Below are positions 34,795 through 43,951 of a stretch of DNA of 44,925 bases, piece by piece. The position numbers were made by a program, and so were the translations under genes. Within the stretch, counting starts at the first letter, position 1. Each line of letters opens with the position of its first letter. The stretch lies in the NCBI GenBank assembly GCA_029940535.1, contig JAPYUM010000022.1:1-44925 (forward strand). The letters run 5' to 3'. This stretch comes from Vicinamibacterales bacterium. GTDB lineage: Bacteria > Acidobacteriota > Vicinamibacteria > Vicinamibacterales > UBA8438. A model generated the notes under the pieces. That model was not told the origin of the DNA. It was given only the letters and a program-made list of their open reading frames with translations, and searched no databases.

Positions 34795-36159
34795 ATGAGA
34801 TTTGTGAACATGTCCCGGCCGGTGGTGCTCGGCCTGGTTCTAGCCGGCGCCACCGTGGCCACCGCTCCCCTCGCCGCCAACGACTGGCCGGAATGGCGCG
34901 GGGCGAACCGAGACGGCGTCTGGACCGAAACCGGGATCGTCGCTGACCTCCCCAACGAATTGAACGTGAAGTGGCGAATCCCCGTCAACGCCGGATTTTC
35001 AGGGGCGGCGGTGGCTGACGGCCGTGTCTTCATCACGGACTGGGCTGAAGATGCGGGTACCCGCACGATGGATGGCAGAGAGCGGGCCCTCGCGATTGAC
35101 GAGGCCTCCGGCGAGGTCCTCTGGACCACGGAATGGCCCACCTCCTATCGCATGCTGATGATCTCGTACGCCATCGGTCCGCGCGCGACACCCACGGTCG
35201 ATGGCGACCGCGTGTATGTCGTCGGAGCGGCCGGTGACCTGTTCTGCCTGAGTGTCGAGACCGGTGAGATCCTGTGGGAGAAGCACTACATCGACGACTA
35301 CGACAGTTTCATTCCAACCTGGGGCGTCACCACTGCGCCGATCGTTGATGGAGACCGGCTGATTACGGTCGTCGGTGGAGAATCGGGCGGCCTCGTCATG
35401 GCGTTCAACAAGCAGACGGGCGAAGAAGTGTGGCGCTCGCTCGACGTCGTCGGCGAGATGGGCTACGGCCAGCCGATCATCATCGAGGCGGGCGGGACGC
35501 GACAGCTCATCGTGTGGCACGCCGGGGCCCTGGTCTCGCTCGACCCGGAGACCGGCGAACCGCATTGGGAAGAAGTGTGGGAGGCCGGTGCCGGGATGTC
35601 GGTGGCGACGCCGGTGCACAGCGGTAACTACCTGCTCGTGTCGCAGTTCTACAACGGGTCGCTCATGATGCAACTCGACCAGGATCGGCCGGACGCCGAA
35701 CTGCTGTGGAAGGGCAAGAGCCGGAGCGAGATGCCGGACGAGACGGACGGGTTGCACTCGATGATCACCACGCCCTGGATTGAGGGAAACCACATCTACG
35801 GGGTCGGCAGCTACGGCGAGCTCCGCGGTCTGGACGCCCGGACAGGCGAACGTCTGTGGATGAGTGACGAGATGACCGCCCAGGCTCGCTGGGGCACCGC
35901 GTTCGCCGTCAAGCAGGGCGACCGGTATCTGGTCGTGAACGACGACGGCGTACTCATCAACGCCCGATTCACGCCGCAGGGATATGTCGAACAGGGCCGC
36001 GTGCACCTGCTCGACGCGACCGGCGATTCTGGATACGGACCAGGCAAGCGATTCGACCGGAAAGTAGGCTGGAGCCACCCGGCGTTTGCAAACGGACACA
36101 TCATTCATCGGAACGACAACGAGATGATCCGCGTGTCGCTGCTGGCCGCTGACTACTAG
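34795..36159 (+). CDS. Exported PQQ-like beta-propeller protein, paralogue B
   Basis: A 454-residue exported propeller; signal peptide ends PLAAN, then DWPEWRGANRDGVWTETGIV. Blade ends such as VSLDPETGEPHW and LDARTGERLW recur. It is a close paralogue of the protein at 28389. It lacks obvious PQQ-ADH catalytic motifs. AGGAG precedes the ATG at 34795. The stop TAG at 36157-36159 overlaps the GTG start of the LDI-fold gene by one base, so translation of the two is probably coupled and their products made in a fixed ratio. Confidence 0.9.
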   Translation: MRFVNMSRPVVLGLVLAGATVATAPLAANDWPEWRGANRDGVWTETGIVADLPNELNVKWRIPVNAGFSGAAVADGRVFITDWAEDAGTRTMDGRERALAIDEASGEVLWTTEWPTSYRMLMISYAIGPRATPTVDGDRVYVVGAAGDLFCLSVETGEILWEKHYIDDYDSFIPTWGVTTAPIVDGDRLITVVGGESGGLVMAFNKQTGEEVWRSLDVVGEMGYGQPIIIEAGGTRQLIVWHAGALVSLDPETGEPHWEEVWEAGAGMSVATPVHSGNYLLVSQFYNGSLMMQLDQDRPDAELLWKGKSRSEMPDETDGLHSMITTPWIEGNHIYGVGSYGELRGLDARTGERLWMSDEMTAQARWGTAFAVKQGDRYLVVNDDGVLINARFTPQGYVEQGRVHLLDATGDSGYGPGKRFDRKVGWSHPAFANGHIIHRNDNEMIRVSLLAADY

Positions 36160-37952
36160 TGGCCACCAACGGCGGCCGTTCGCGCCGCGATTTCGTGAAA
36201 CAGATCGGCGTGGCGACGGGCGCAGCCGCCTTGGCGCCATCGGCGCAAGCGTTGGGCCAGTCGCCGGCCCCGGGACCGACGTTTCTGCAGGACACGCCTC
36301 GGTCCGTGTTCCCGACCCTGAACGGCCGGACCCGTGGGTGGTTACGCTTCCTCTGGGAGAAATCGACCACCGACGACGATTGGAGCTCGGCCGGCATCCC
36401 GCACCAGTGGTGGGACCGCTACTCGGCTCCGGTGGTTCTGAGTTACGGCCGGTTCGACCTGTCGTTCTCCTCCTATGCGCTGCTGTTGATGGCGGACCAG
36501 ACGCCCGCTTGGCGCGAGGCGTATACGGAGATCGCGGACGGCCTGGCCAGTCGCTATCCGACCTATTGGGGCGCCATCGACTGGCTCACCCAGATTGGCG
36601 ACGACCCGAAACGGGCGAACTATCCACCACGGGTCATGGGTGCGATCCCCGACCGATTGAAGGGGAACTACAACCGATTCGGATGGACCGCAAACGGCGT
36701 CGAGCCGTGGGGTCTGCAACGGGACCCGATCGGCGCTGACGGGTATCTCTTCTTTCGGGGTTGGTTCACGCTGCTCCTGTCGATCTACAAGTACGTCTCC
36801 GGCGACGACAAGTACACGCGGCCGTTCCCCGTGACCGGCTATGGCGACGAGGTCTTCGAGTGGGACCACCATCGAATCGCCGCGCAGATGGAGCGCCAGT
36901 ACCAGGAGCACCCGGAGGGGCCGCAGTGCGAGAACACCAAGATCTGGTTCTACTGCAACGCGGCCGGTGGTCTCGGGATGTATCTCTACGACCGGGTGTT
37001 CGGCCGCGACACACACCGGGCGTTCGAGAACTTCTTGGAGTATTCACGCGACAACTACATGGGGGTGGGCAGCGACGGCTCACTGGAGTGGGTCACCAAC
37101 TACTACGATCCGGTCGTGAACCACAAGTTGAATGGCGGGCCGGCGGCGGGTATTGCCACGGCGTTCATGGTGCTGCCGCAGAATCGCGAAGTGGCGACCA
37201 CGCTCTATGACGCGGCCGCCAACGCGCTGGGATGGAGAAACGCCCAGACTCCGATTCGCGCCAACGCCACCGGACTGCTGCTGGCCCGGGCGCTGGGTGA
37301 CCACACGGCGGTCGCGCGGCTGCGGGCGGCGGCTGAACAGGCCTACGAACCTCGATACTTTGGTGACCACGACGAGAAGTTCGGTTGGTTCTTCGGGTTG
37401 AACGAGGCGTATCCGCGCGGACAACAGAGCGCCACCATGATGGTGTCTGAAGTCGGCGAAGATGGCGCCTGGCTGCGGGCGTTCGAGACCCCGCACCTGG
37501 ACAAGTTCGAGGCCCCGACCGTCGAAGGCGTCGACTTCCCATCGCTCGGGCTCTACCAGGCGTGGAACGACACCGACAGCGGCACGCTCCACGTTGGCAC
37601 CTACCCCACGTCACCGGACCGGCAGGGCGTGCAAACGAGCTGGCGTGTGACCAATCTGCCGAACGCTGGTGAGGTCTACGTCCTGTGCGACGGTCAACCG
37701 TTCGACCGTTTCCAGGTCACCGGAAACGGCACGATTGAGCTCGACACGACCATCGACACCCAGCAGTACCAGATCTTCACCGGATACCGGGGTCCGGGTG
37801 GGCGGCCCGTGGCCCGCCGGGAAGTGCCACGTGCCGTAGGCACCGCGGCCGCCATGGTCGCGCAACCGGCAAGCGGAGATGCAACGGCCGTGCGCCGCGC
37901 CACCAGCGCGTTCGCGCCAGGCGGCGGCCCCGGCTGTCCGTGCTGCGCCTGA
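36159..37952 (+). CDS. Tat-exported linalool dehydratase/isomerase-domain protein
   Basis: A 597-residue protein with a twin-arginine leader (SRRDFVK at 8-14). The middle part resembles linalool dehydratase-isomerase (PF18566): DPIGADGYLFFRGWFTLLL (189-207) corresponds to the DPI-YKGHLNLMYG block, and CENTKIWFYCN has Cys257 and Cys266 with the same 9-residue spacing as catalytic Cys171/Cys180 of Castellaniella LDI. The LDI His of the YKGH block is Trp202 here. An additional C-terminal region of about 200 residues ends GCPCCA. LDI interconverts linalool, geraniol and myrcene; this homologue's substrate is unknown. It begins with GTG overlapping the propeller stop. Confidence 0.8.
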   Translation: MATNGGRSRRDFVKQIGVATGAAALAPSAQALGQSPAPGPTFLQDTPRSVFPTLNGRTRGWLRFLWEKSTTDDDWSSAGIPHQWWDRYSAPVVLSYGRFDLSFSSYALLLMADQTPAWREAYTEIADGLASRYPTYWGAIDWLTQIGDDPKRANYPPRVMGAIPDRLKGNYNRFGWTANGVEPWGLQRDPIGADGYLFFRGWFTLLLSIYKYVSGDDKYTRPFPVTGYGDEVFEWDHHRIAAQMERQYQEHPEGPQCENTKIWFYCNAAGGLGMYLYDRVFGRDTHRAFENFLEYSRDNYMGVGSDGSLEWVTNYYDPVVNHKLNGGPAAGIATAFMVLPQNREVATTLYDAAANALGWRNAQTPIRANATGLLLARALGDHTAVARLRAAAEQAYEPRYFGDHDEKFGWFFGLNEAYPRGQQSATMMVSEVGEDGAWLRAFETPHLDKFEAPTVEGVDFPSLGLYQAWNDTDSGTLHVGTYPTSPDRQGVQTSWRVTNLPNAGEVYVLCDGQPFDRFQVTGNGTIELDTTIDTQQYQIFTGYRGPGGRPVARREVPRAVGTAAAMVAQPASGDATAVRRATSAFAPGGGPGCPCCA

Positions 37953-37990
37953 TCACACCTCGAGTACCACGTCTCCGTCGAACCGGTAGC

Positions 37991-40900
37991 TCACGCCGGT
38001 TGACGGCGGGCGGCGGCCAGGTACGCCGTCGGGACCACGAACATGTTGAGGACCGTGGACGAGACGAGCCCGCAGACGATCACGAGGGCGAGCGGGGCCT
38101 GAATCTCGCTGCCCGGTTCACCGAACGCCAAGGCCACCGGCACCAACGCCAGCCCGGTCGACAGGGCGGTCATCAGGATCGGCACGATCCGGTTGACCGC
38201 CCCCCGCACGACCGCCTCTCGCAGGTCGCTCACGCCCTCCACGTGCCGCAGGTGTCGGATGTGCGTGACGAGCATGATGCCGTTGCGCGTGGCGATACCG
38301 AAGAGCGAGATGAACCCGATGAGGCTGGCGATCGACAAGATGCCGCCGCCGAGGAAGACGCCGACCACCCCGCCGATCAACGCCAGCGGCAAGTTGATCA
38401 TCACAATCGCGGCGTCGCGCGTCGATCGCAGGGCGCTCAGCAGAATGAGAAAGATGCCGCCCACGGCGGCCAGACCAAGTCCCAGGAGCACGCGCGACGC
38501 CTCGGCCTCCGCTTCGAACTGTCCGCCGTATTCGATCCGATAACCGTCCGGCAGCGTCACCCCCGCCTGCACCCGCGTTTGGATGTCAGACACCACGCTG
38601 CCAAGGTCCCGGCCCGCGACGTTGCTGGTGACCACGAGGCGGCGCTGGACGTTTTCGCGGCCAATGAAATTCGGGCCGCGGTCTTCGACGATGTCGGCCA
38701 CGCTGCCGAGCGGAATGCGTACGCCCGACGGCGTGTCGATGAGCGTCTCCCACATGGCATCGAGGTCGGCCATGTCGTTGGGCGCGTAGCGGACGACCAG
38801 CGGCACCGCCACCTCTTGGTCGATCACCTGACCGACTTCGCGCCCGTGCAAGGCGGTCTCCAGCGTCAGCGCTGCCTCACCGGCGGGCAGACCGTGCCGG
38901 GCCAGAGCGGCCCGGTCGAACCGCACGCGCACGGTCGGAATATCGGCTTGCGGCTCCAGTGCGAGGTCGACCACGCCCGGGGTGCCCTGGAGCGCGGTCA
39001 CCGCCTGTTCGCCAAGTGACCGGAGCACCGCCAGGTCGTCGCCAAAAATCTTGACCGCGACGTTGGCCCGCGACCCGGACAGCATGTGGTCGATGCGATG
39101 GGAAATCGGCTGCCCGATAGTGATGTTCGTGCCAGGCACAAGGGACAGACGCTCGCGGATCTCGTCGAGCACCAGGTCGCGCGGTCGGCCACCAGCCTCG
39201 AGCCGCACGTCGATTTCGGCCGACTCGACGCCTTGCACGTGCTCGTCGAGCTCGGCCCGGCCGGTGCGTCGCGCGGTCGCCATCACCTCGGGCACTTCGA
39301 GCAACAGCCGCTCGATGGCGCTGCCGAGCGCGCTGGACTCGGCCAGGCTGGTCCCGGGCAATGTCACGGCGCTGATGACCAGGGCGCCTTCGTTGAACGC
39401 CGGCAGGAAGGCGCGCCCCATCAGCGGCGTCGTGGCCACCGCGGCCACGAACAAGAGCCCGGCTCCCGCCATGACCACGCGGGGGTGACGCAACGCGGAC
39501 GGCAACAGACGCGTGTACCCGCGGCGGACGGCACTCGCGAGGGCCGGCTCCCGCCCGTCGATCGCGCCCCGACCCCTGGGCAGCAGGTAGTAGCAGAGGA
39601 CCGGGGTGAGGGTCAGTGCGACCACCAGCGATGCGAGCAACGCAATGAGGTACGCCAGGCCGAGCGGCTGCAGCAGCCGGCCTTCCACGCCGACGAGGAA
39701 GAAGAGCGGCGCCATGGCGAGGACGACGATGAGCGTGGCGAACACGATGGATGCGCGAATCTCCCGGCTTGCGTCATACACGACCTCGACCGTCGGTCGC
39801 CGCTCCGCCGGAGCGAGGCGACTGTTTTCACGCAACCGTCGGCCGACATTCTCGACGTCAACGATCGCGTCGTCGACGAGTGCCCCCACCGCGATCGCCA
39901 TCCCCCCCAGCGTCATGCTGTTGATCGACAGCCCGAAGAAACGGAGACCGACCACCGCGGCCAGGAGCGAGAGCGGGATCGCCAGCAGGGTGATGGCGCT
40001 CGCGCGCAGGTTGGCGAGGAAGAGCAAGGTAATGATGATGACCAGGACCGTGCCGTCTCGCAGCCCGCCCGTGAGGTTTGCGAATGCCAACTCGATGAAG
40101 TCCGACTGACGAAACAAACGGGAGTCGAGCCGCATGCCAGTCGGCAGACCCGCTTGAATCTCGTCGAGCACGGACTCCAATTCGCGGGTGAGCGCCAACG
40201 TGTTCACCTGCGGCTGTCGCTGGATACCCAGAATGACGGCCGGCTCACCGTTGTGTGAACCATCGCCCCGCTTGAGTGCGGCGCCGATCTGGACATCGGC
40301 GACGTCCTGGATCCTGATCGGCCCGGTGCCACGGACCGCGAGGACGGTCGCGCCGATGTCGGCCACGCCCGCCAGTCGTCCCACGCCCTGGATCAGATAT
40401 TCCTGGCCACCCGCCTGCCTGAATCCGGCGGAGGTGTTCCGGTTGTCGTGTCGCAGCGCGTCCTCCACCGCGGTGAGCGACAGCCCGTAGTCAGACAGCC
40501 GGTCGGAATCGACGAGCACCTCGAATTGCCGGCGATCGCCGCCGATGACGGTCACCTGTGAGACCCCGGGAGTAGACAACAGGCGACGGCGAACCACGAT
40601 ATCGGCGGTCGTGCGCACCTCGATCGGAGAATGCGCGTCAGACTCCAGCGCCACGAACATGATCTCGCCCATGATCGACGAGAGCGGCGCCAGCGCCGGC
40701 GGCTCGACCGCATCGGGCAACGTGCCCACGACCGAGGCCAGTTTCTCGGTGACCGTCTGCCGCGCCCGGTAGATGTCTTCTCCCCAGTCGAAGTCCACCC
40801 AGACCACCGCGATACCGACCGCGGTCGCCGACCGCACCCGACGGACCCCCGATGCGCCGTTCACCGCCGCTTCGATCGGGAGGGTCACCAGCGCCTCCAT

Positions 40901-41080
40901 GTCGGTCGGGGCCATCCCGTGACCTTCGACGAGTATCGTGACCGTGGGCGCCGTCAGGTCGGGCAAGACATCGACCGGCATCCGGAGCGACACCGCGACG
41001 CCCCACCCCAGAAAGGCGACCGTCACGCCCAGCACGACCAGGCGGTTCCGTAGCGACCAGAGGATGACGGAGTCCAGCAT
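37991..41080 (-). CDS. HME-type RND efflux pump (CzcA/CusA family)
   Basis: A 1029-residue RND permease that exports heavy-metal cations by proton antiport in a tripartite envelope-spanning complex. The N-terminal MLDSVILWSLRNRLVV starts TM1, the periplasmic domain follows, and GALVDDAIVDVEN (about residues 390-405) has the TM4 acidic residues of the HME group. A second TM cluster ends near the C-terminus LAAARRQPA. The ATG at 41080 was chosen; the frame is open upstream to 41296 through the adaptor gene. Follows the adaptor after 7 nt. Which metal is moved is not decided by sequence alone. Confidence 0.93.
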   Translation of the reverse strand: MLDSVILWSLRNRLVVLGVTVAFLGWGVAVSLRMPVDVLPDLTAPTVTILVEGHGMAPTDMEALVTLPIEAAVNGASGVRRVRSATAVGIAVVWVDFDWGEDIYRARQTVTEKLASVVGTLPDAVEPPALAPLSSIMGEIMFVALESDAHSPIEVRTTADIVVRRRLLSTPGVSQVTVIGGDRRQFEVLVDSDRLSDYGLSLTAVEDALRHDNRNTSAGFRQAGGQEYLIQGVGRLAGVADIGATVLAVRGTGPIRIQDVADVQIGAALKRGDGSHNGEPAVILGIQRQPQVNTLALTRELESVLDEIQAGLPTGMRLDSRLFRQSDFIELAFANLTGGLRDGTVLVIIITLLFLANLRASAITLLAIPLSLLAAVVGLRFFGLSINSMTLGGMAIAVGALVDDAIVDVENVGRRLRENSRLAPAERRPTVEVVYDASREIRASIVFATLIVVLAMAPLFFLVGVEGRLLQPLGLAYLIALLASLVVALTLTPVLCYYLLPRGRGAIDGREPALASAVRRGYTRLLPSALRHPRVVMAGAGLLFVAAVATTPLMGRAFLPAFNEGALVISAVTLPGTSLAESSALGSAIERLLLEVPEVMATARRTGRAELDEHVQGVESAEIDVRLEAGGRPRDLVLDEIRERLSLVPGTNITIGQPISHRIDHMLSGSRANVAVKIFGDDLAVLRSLGEQAVTALQGTPGVVDLALEPQADIPTVRVRFDRAALARHGLPAGEAALTLETALHGREVGQVIDQEVAVPLVVRYAPNDMADLDAMWETLIDTPSGVRIPLGSVADIVEDRGPNFIGRENVQRRLVVTSNVAGRDLGSVVSDIQTRVQAGVTLPDGYRIEYGGQFEAEAEASRVLLGLGLAAVGGIFLILLSALRSTRDAAIVMINLPLALIGGVVGVFLGGGILSIASLIGFISLFGIATRNGIMLVTHIRHLRHVEGVSDLREAVVRGAVNRIVPILMTALSTGLALVPVALAFGEPGSEIQAPLALVIVCGLVSSTVLNMFVVPTAYLAAARRQPA

Positions 41081-41087
41081 GGGGTCC

Positions 41088-42662
41088 CTAGTGGGTGTGA
41101 CCGTGGGCCGGCACCTGTGGAGAGAGCGCGGCGAGGCGGATGAGCGGCGCGCCCCGGGTGACGACGCGTTCGCCGGCGACCAGGTCACCCAGAATCTGCA
41201 CGTGGCCCGCTTCGCGGTTCCCGAGCCGGACGGGTCGCCGCTCGAAGCTCTCACCGCCAACCTGCACGAACACCACGGGCTGACCGGCATCGTCAACCAG
41301 CGCGCTCTCGGGGACGGTGACCGCCTCGGTCGTCGCCGAGACGAACACGCGCAGGGTCACCGCCTGGCCGATCGCCAGTTGCGGATCCGGATCTGACAAC
41401 TCATAGATGATCGGCACCGTGCGGGTGTCGACGTCCAACACCCGACCCACGGCCACGAGATGCTCGAGCGGGACGGTCGCACCGCCCCCCGGCATCTTGA
41501 GTTCGGCGCCAGCCAGGTCGCCAACACGCGGAAGCTCCGCCTCCGGCAGCGCGCCGACGACGTGGACGCGGTCGAGCGCGACCAACCCGAACAGCCGAGC
41601 GCCTTCCTCGACGCTGGCCCCGGGTGTCGCGGCGCTCTCCGCGACGACGCCGCTCATCGGAGCCCGGACCACAAATCGGGTGTCTTCGGCGCCGTCACCT
41701 TCGCCGCTCCGCGTGGAGTCGAGCTGGTCCAGGTGCGCTTCGGCCGCGGTCACCCGGGCCGTGGCGGTCTGCTCCGCCACCCGGGTCTCCAGGCGGCGAC
41801 GCGTCGGCAATGCCCCGGCCTCGACCAGGCGGTCGGCCCGGGCTCGTGCGGCGGCGGCCAACTCGAGGGCGTCCCGTGCCTCGGCCACCGCGAGCTCGAG
41901 CGCGGGACGGTCTTCGCCGTGTCCGCTCCGCGGGATGATCTCGGCCAGCGTCTCACCCCGGTTCACGAACGAGCCGACCGGGCGCGCCTGGACGTCCGTC
42001 GCCAGGCGGCCCGCCACCGGCGTCGTGACGTCCGCCTGACCCCCAGTCCGTGGCTCGATCTCGGCCGGCACTTCCAGGCTGGCCGCCATCGACCGAGCTT
42101 CTACGAGCGTGGTCGCGAAATCGAGCGCCCACTGCTGTTCCTTGAGGAAGGGGATGGCACCGTCTTCCTCTTCGTCAGTCATCGGTTGGTTGGCCGCGTC
42201 GGAGGCGGTCAACACGACGACGGTACCCAGATCGTGGCGGTCCTGTACAGCCGCGGCGTCCAGTACCAGCTCGAGGCCGAATCGGCCCGCGCGGGTCGGG
42301 GTGACGTCGATTCCGAAGATGCCCGGTCGACCTGGGGCATCGACTGTGAACTCGGTAAACGCAGCATCGCGGCCGGGGTCACCGGGGCCCACCTCGGTCA
42401 GTCGCACCGTGGCTCGACCCTCTCTGAGTGGCTCGAACGTCTTCAGGTCGGTGAAGTGGATGGCAAAGCGGCTGGTTGCGTCTTCGACCAGCGGAGGAAA
42501 CTCGACAAACAGTTCACTTTGCTCGGTCCAGCGGCTCACGACCACCGGCGGCACATCGAGGGCGGGGTCTGGCTCTACCGGGGGTGGTGTGACCTCTTGG
42601 CAGGACCCCAGCCCAAGGCCGGCGAGAAGGCAGGGAAGCACGACGAGCGTCTTCATATTCAT
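41088..42662 (-). CDS. RND efflux periplasmic adaptor, lipoprotein
   Basis: A 524-residue membrane-fusion protein. Lipobox-like GLGSC leader; an extra N-terminal beta-domain (about 40-160; FAIHFTDLKTFEPL, RPGIFGIDVTP) precedes the usual lipoyl/barrel-sandwich (VTTPVAGRLATDVQA... RAPMSGVVAESAATPG) with a long helical hairpin between. The C-terminal HGHTH is His-rich and could help bind metal. The stop/start overlap ATGA with TolC couples translation. Confidence 0.92.
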   Translation of the reverse strand: MNMKTLVVLPCLLAGLGLGSCQEVTPPPVEPDPALDVPPVVVSRWTEQSELFVEFPPLVEDATSRFAIHFTDLKTFEPLREGRATVRLTEVGPGDPGRDAAFTEFTVDAPGRPGIFGIDVTPTRAGRFGLELVLDAAAVQDRHDLGTVVVLTASDAANQPMTDEEEDGAIPFLKEQQWALDFATTLVEARSMAASLEVPAEIEPRTGGQADVTTPVAGRLATDVQARPVGSFVNRGETLAEIIPRSGHGEDRPALELAVAEARDALELAAAARARADRLVEAGALPTRRRLETRVAEQTATARVTAAEAHLDQLDSTRSGEGDGAEDTRFVVRAPMSGVVAESAATPGASVEEGARLFGLVALDRVHVVGALPEAELPRVGDLAGAELKMPGGGATVPLEHLVAVGRVLDVDTRTVPIIYELSDPDPQLAIGQAVTLRVFVSATTEAVTVPESALVDDAGQPVVFVQVGGESFERRPVRLGNREAGHVQILGDLVAGERVVTRGAPLIRLAALSPQVPAHGHTH

Positions 42663-43876
42663 GGCGTCACCTGTCGGCCGAGGGCGCGGTCCAGCGCAAT
42701 CGCGCCACGCCGGGCCGCGGCCGACAGCGCGATCTGCCGTAGCCGAGCCTGGAGTGTGATTCGATGCGCGTCGAGCAACTCGAGAATGCCGTATTCGCCT
42801 TCTTCGTAGGCGGCGGTCGCAATGGCAACCAACTCGGTGGCGCGGCCGACAGAGTCGGCCTTATACCGGTCGGCAAGCTCCTGGTATTGGATGGCCGTGG
42901 CTCGTGCCGCGTCCACATCTGCGGTGATCTGTCCCGCCAGCACCTCCCGTTGGGCCGCCGCGCGCGCGCGCCCGGCATCAGCACGCGTCAATTGTGAGTC
43001 GCCGCGGCTGAAGATCGGGACGTTGACAGCGGCCGTTACCGCGTAGCCGGTGTCGCTCGATCCGGCCGTCCGGACCCGCTTGATTCCGCCGGCGAGCGAG
43101 GCACTCGGCAGGCGCAGCCGCTCGGCCGCCCGGCGCTCCGCATCCCAGCGAGCCTCAGCGAGCCTCAACGCCCGATAGTCGGCTCGCTGACCCACCGCGG
43201 CCGCTGCGGTCGTCCCGGGCAGCGCTCGAGGTTGATCGAGGCTCCCGGCCGCCGACAGAGTGGCCGCGGCGGTCCCGGGACGGAAAAATGAGGCGAGCCG
43301 GGTCCGAGCCACGTCCCGCGCGATTTGTGTCGCGGCCAGATCCGCTTCGACCTCCGCCACCTCACGCTCCACGCGGAGACGGTCGAAACGGGACCCTTCG
43401 CCCTGTGCCTCGCGCGTCACCAGGACGGAAGCCAGGGCCGCCAATTCGCGCATCCCGCTCTCGAGCGCACTGGACCGCTCCTGGGCGACGAGCAGGTCCG
43501 TGAACACCAACCGCAGGTCGGACTCGACCGCACGTATCGACGCGTCGGCGCCCGCCTCCGCCACGTCCACCTGCCGGTCAGCCACCGCGTGGAGCAGGCG
43601 GCGCCGTCCGCGCCACGGGAGCTCCTGACTCACGAGCAAGAAGTCGTCAGCGGTGAGACCCGCGTCTTCCCGTGTATAGCTGACGGTGGGATTGGTCCGG
43701 AGGGTCCGGAGCCGCGCATCGGCTTCCACCTCGCGCACCTGTAACCGGAGCGCGCGCACCTCCGGATACTCGGCGCGCATACGCTGAAGCGCGTCTTGCT
43801 CGGTGAGCGGCTGCGCCGACAGACTCACGCCGGACACCAACCAGGCGCCGGCCCACAACACCACACGTCGAGACAT
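42659..43876 (-). CDS. TolC-family outer-membrane channel
   Basis: A 405-residue TolC-type outer-membrane factor. Signal peptide ends SLSAQP; two helical repeats are visible, with LVSQELPWRGRR in the first and VNVPIFSRGDSQLTRADA in the second, both hallmark positions of the CzcC/CusC group. Ends ALDRALGRQVTP. It completes the tripartite pump with the adaptor and RND genes. GAGGAG precedes the start. Confidence 0.92.
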   Translation of the reverse strand: MSRRVVLWAGAWLVSGVSLSAQPLTEQDALQRMRAEYPEVRALRLQVREVEADARLRTLRTNPTVSYTREDAGLTADDFLLVSQELPWRGRRRLLHAVADRQVDVAEAGADASIRAVESDLRLVFTDLLVAQERSSALESGMRELAALASVLVTREAQGEGSRFDRLRVEREVAEVEADLAATQIARDVARTRLASFFRPGTAAATLSAAGSLDQPRALPGTTAAAAVGQRADYRALRLAEARWDAERRAAERLRLPSASLAGGIKRVRTAGSSDTGYAVTAAVNVPIFSRGDSQLTRADAGRARAAAQREVLAGQITADVDAARATAIQYQELADRYKADSVGRATELVAIATAAYEEGEYGILELLDAHRITLQARLRQIALSAAARRGAIALDRALGRQVTP

Positions 43877-43951
43877 GTCCTCTCCTCGCGACCCGTGACG
43901 CAGGTCGTTTTTCCTGAAGGCGGACGTACAGAAAGCGGCAGAACGGTCGGA

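Noticed and set aside
34999-36240. 413-codon minus-strand frame
   Set aside because: Antisense to the propeller gene at 34795, with no domain, leader or Shine-Dalgarno site.
37920-37952. C-terminal CPCC as lipobox
   Set aside because: Lipoboxes are N-terminal; the protein has a Tat leader.
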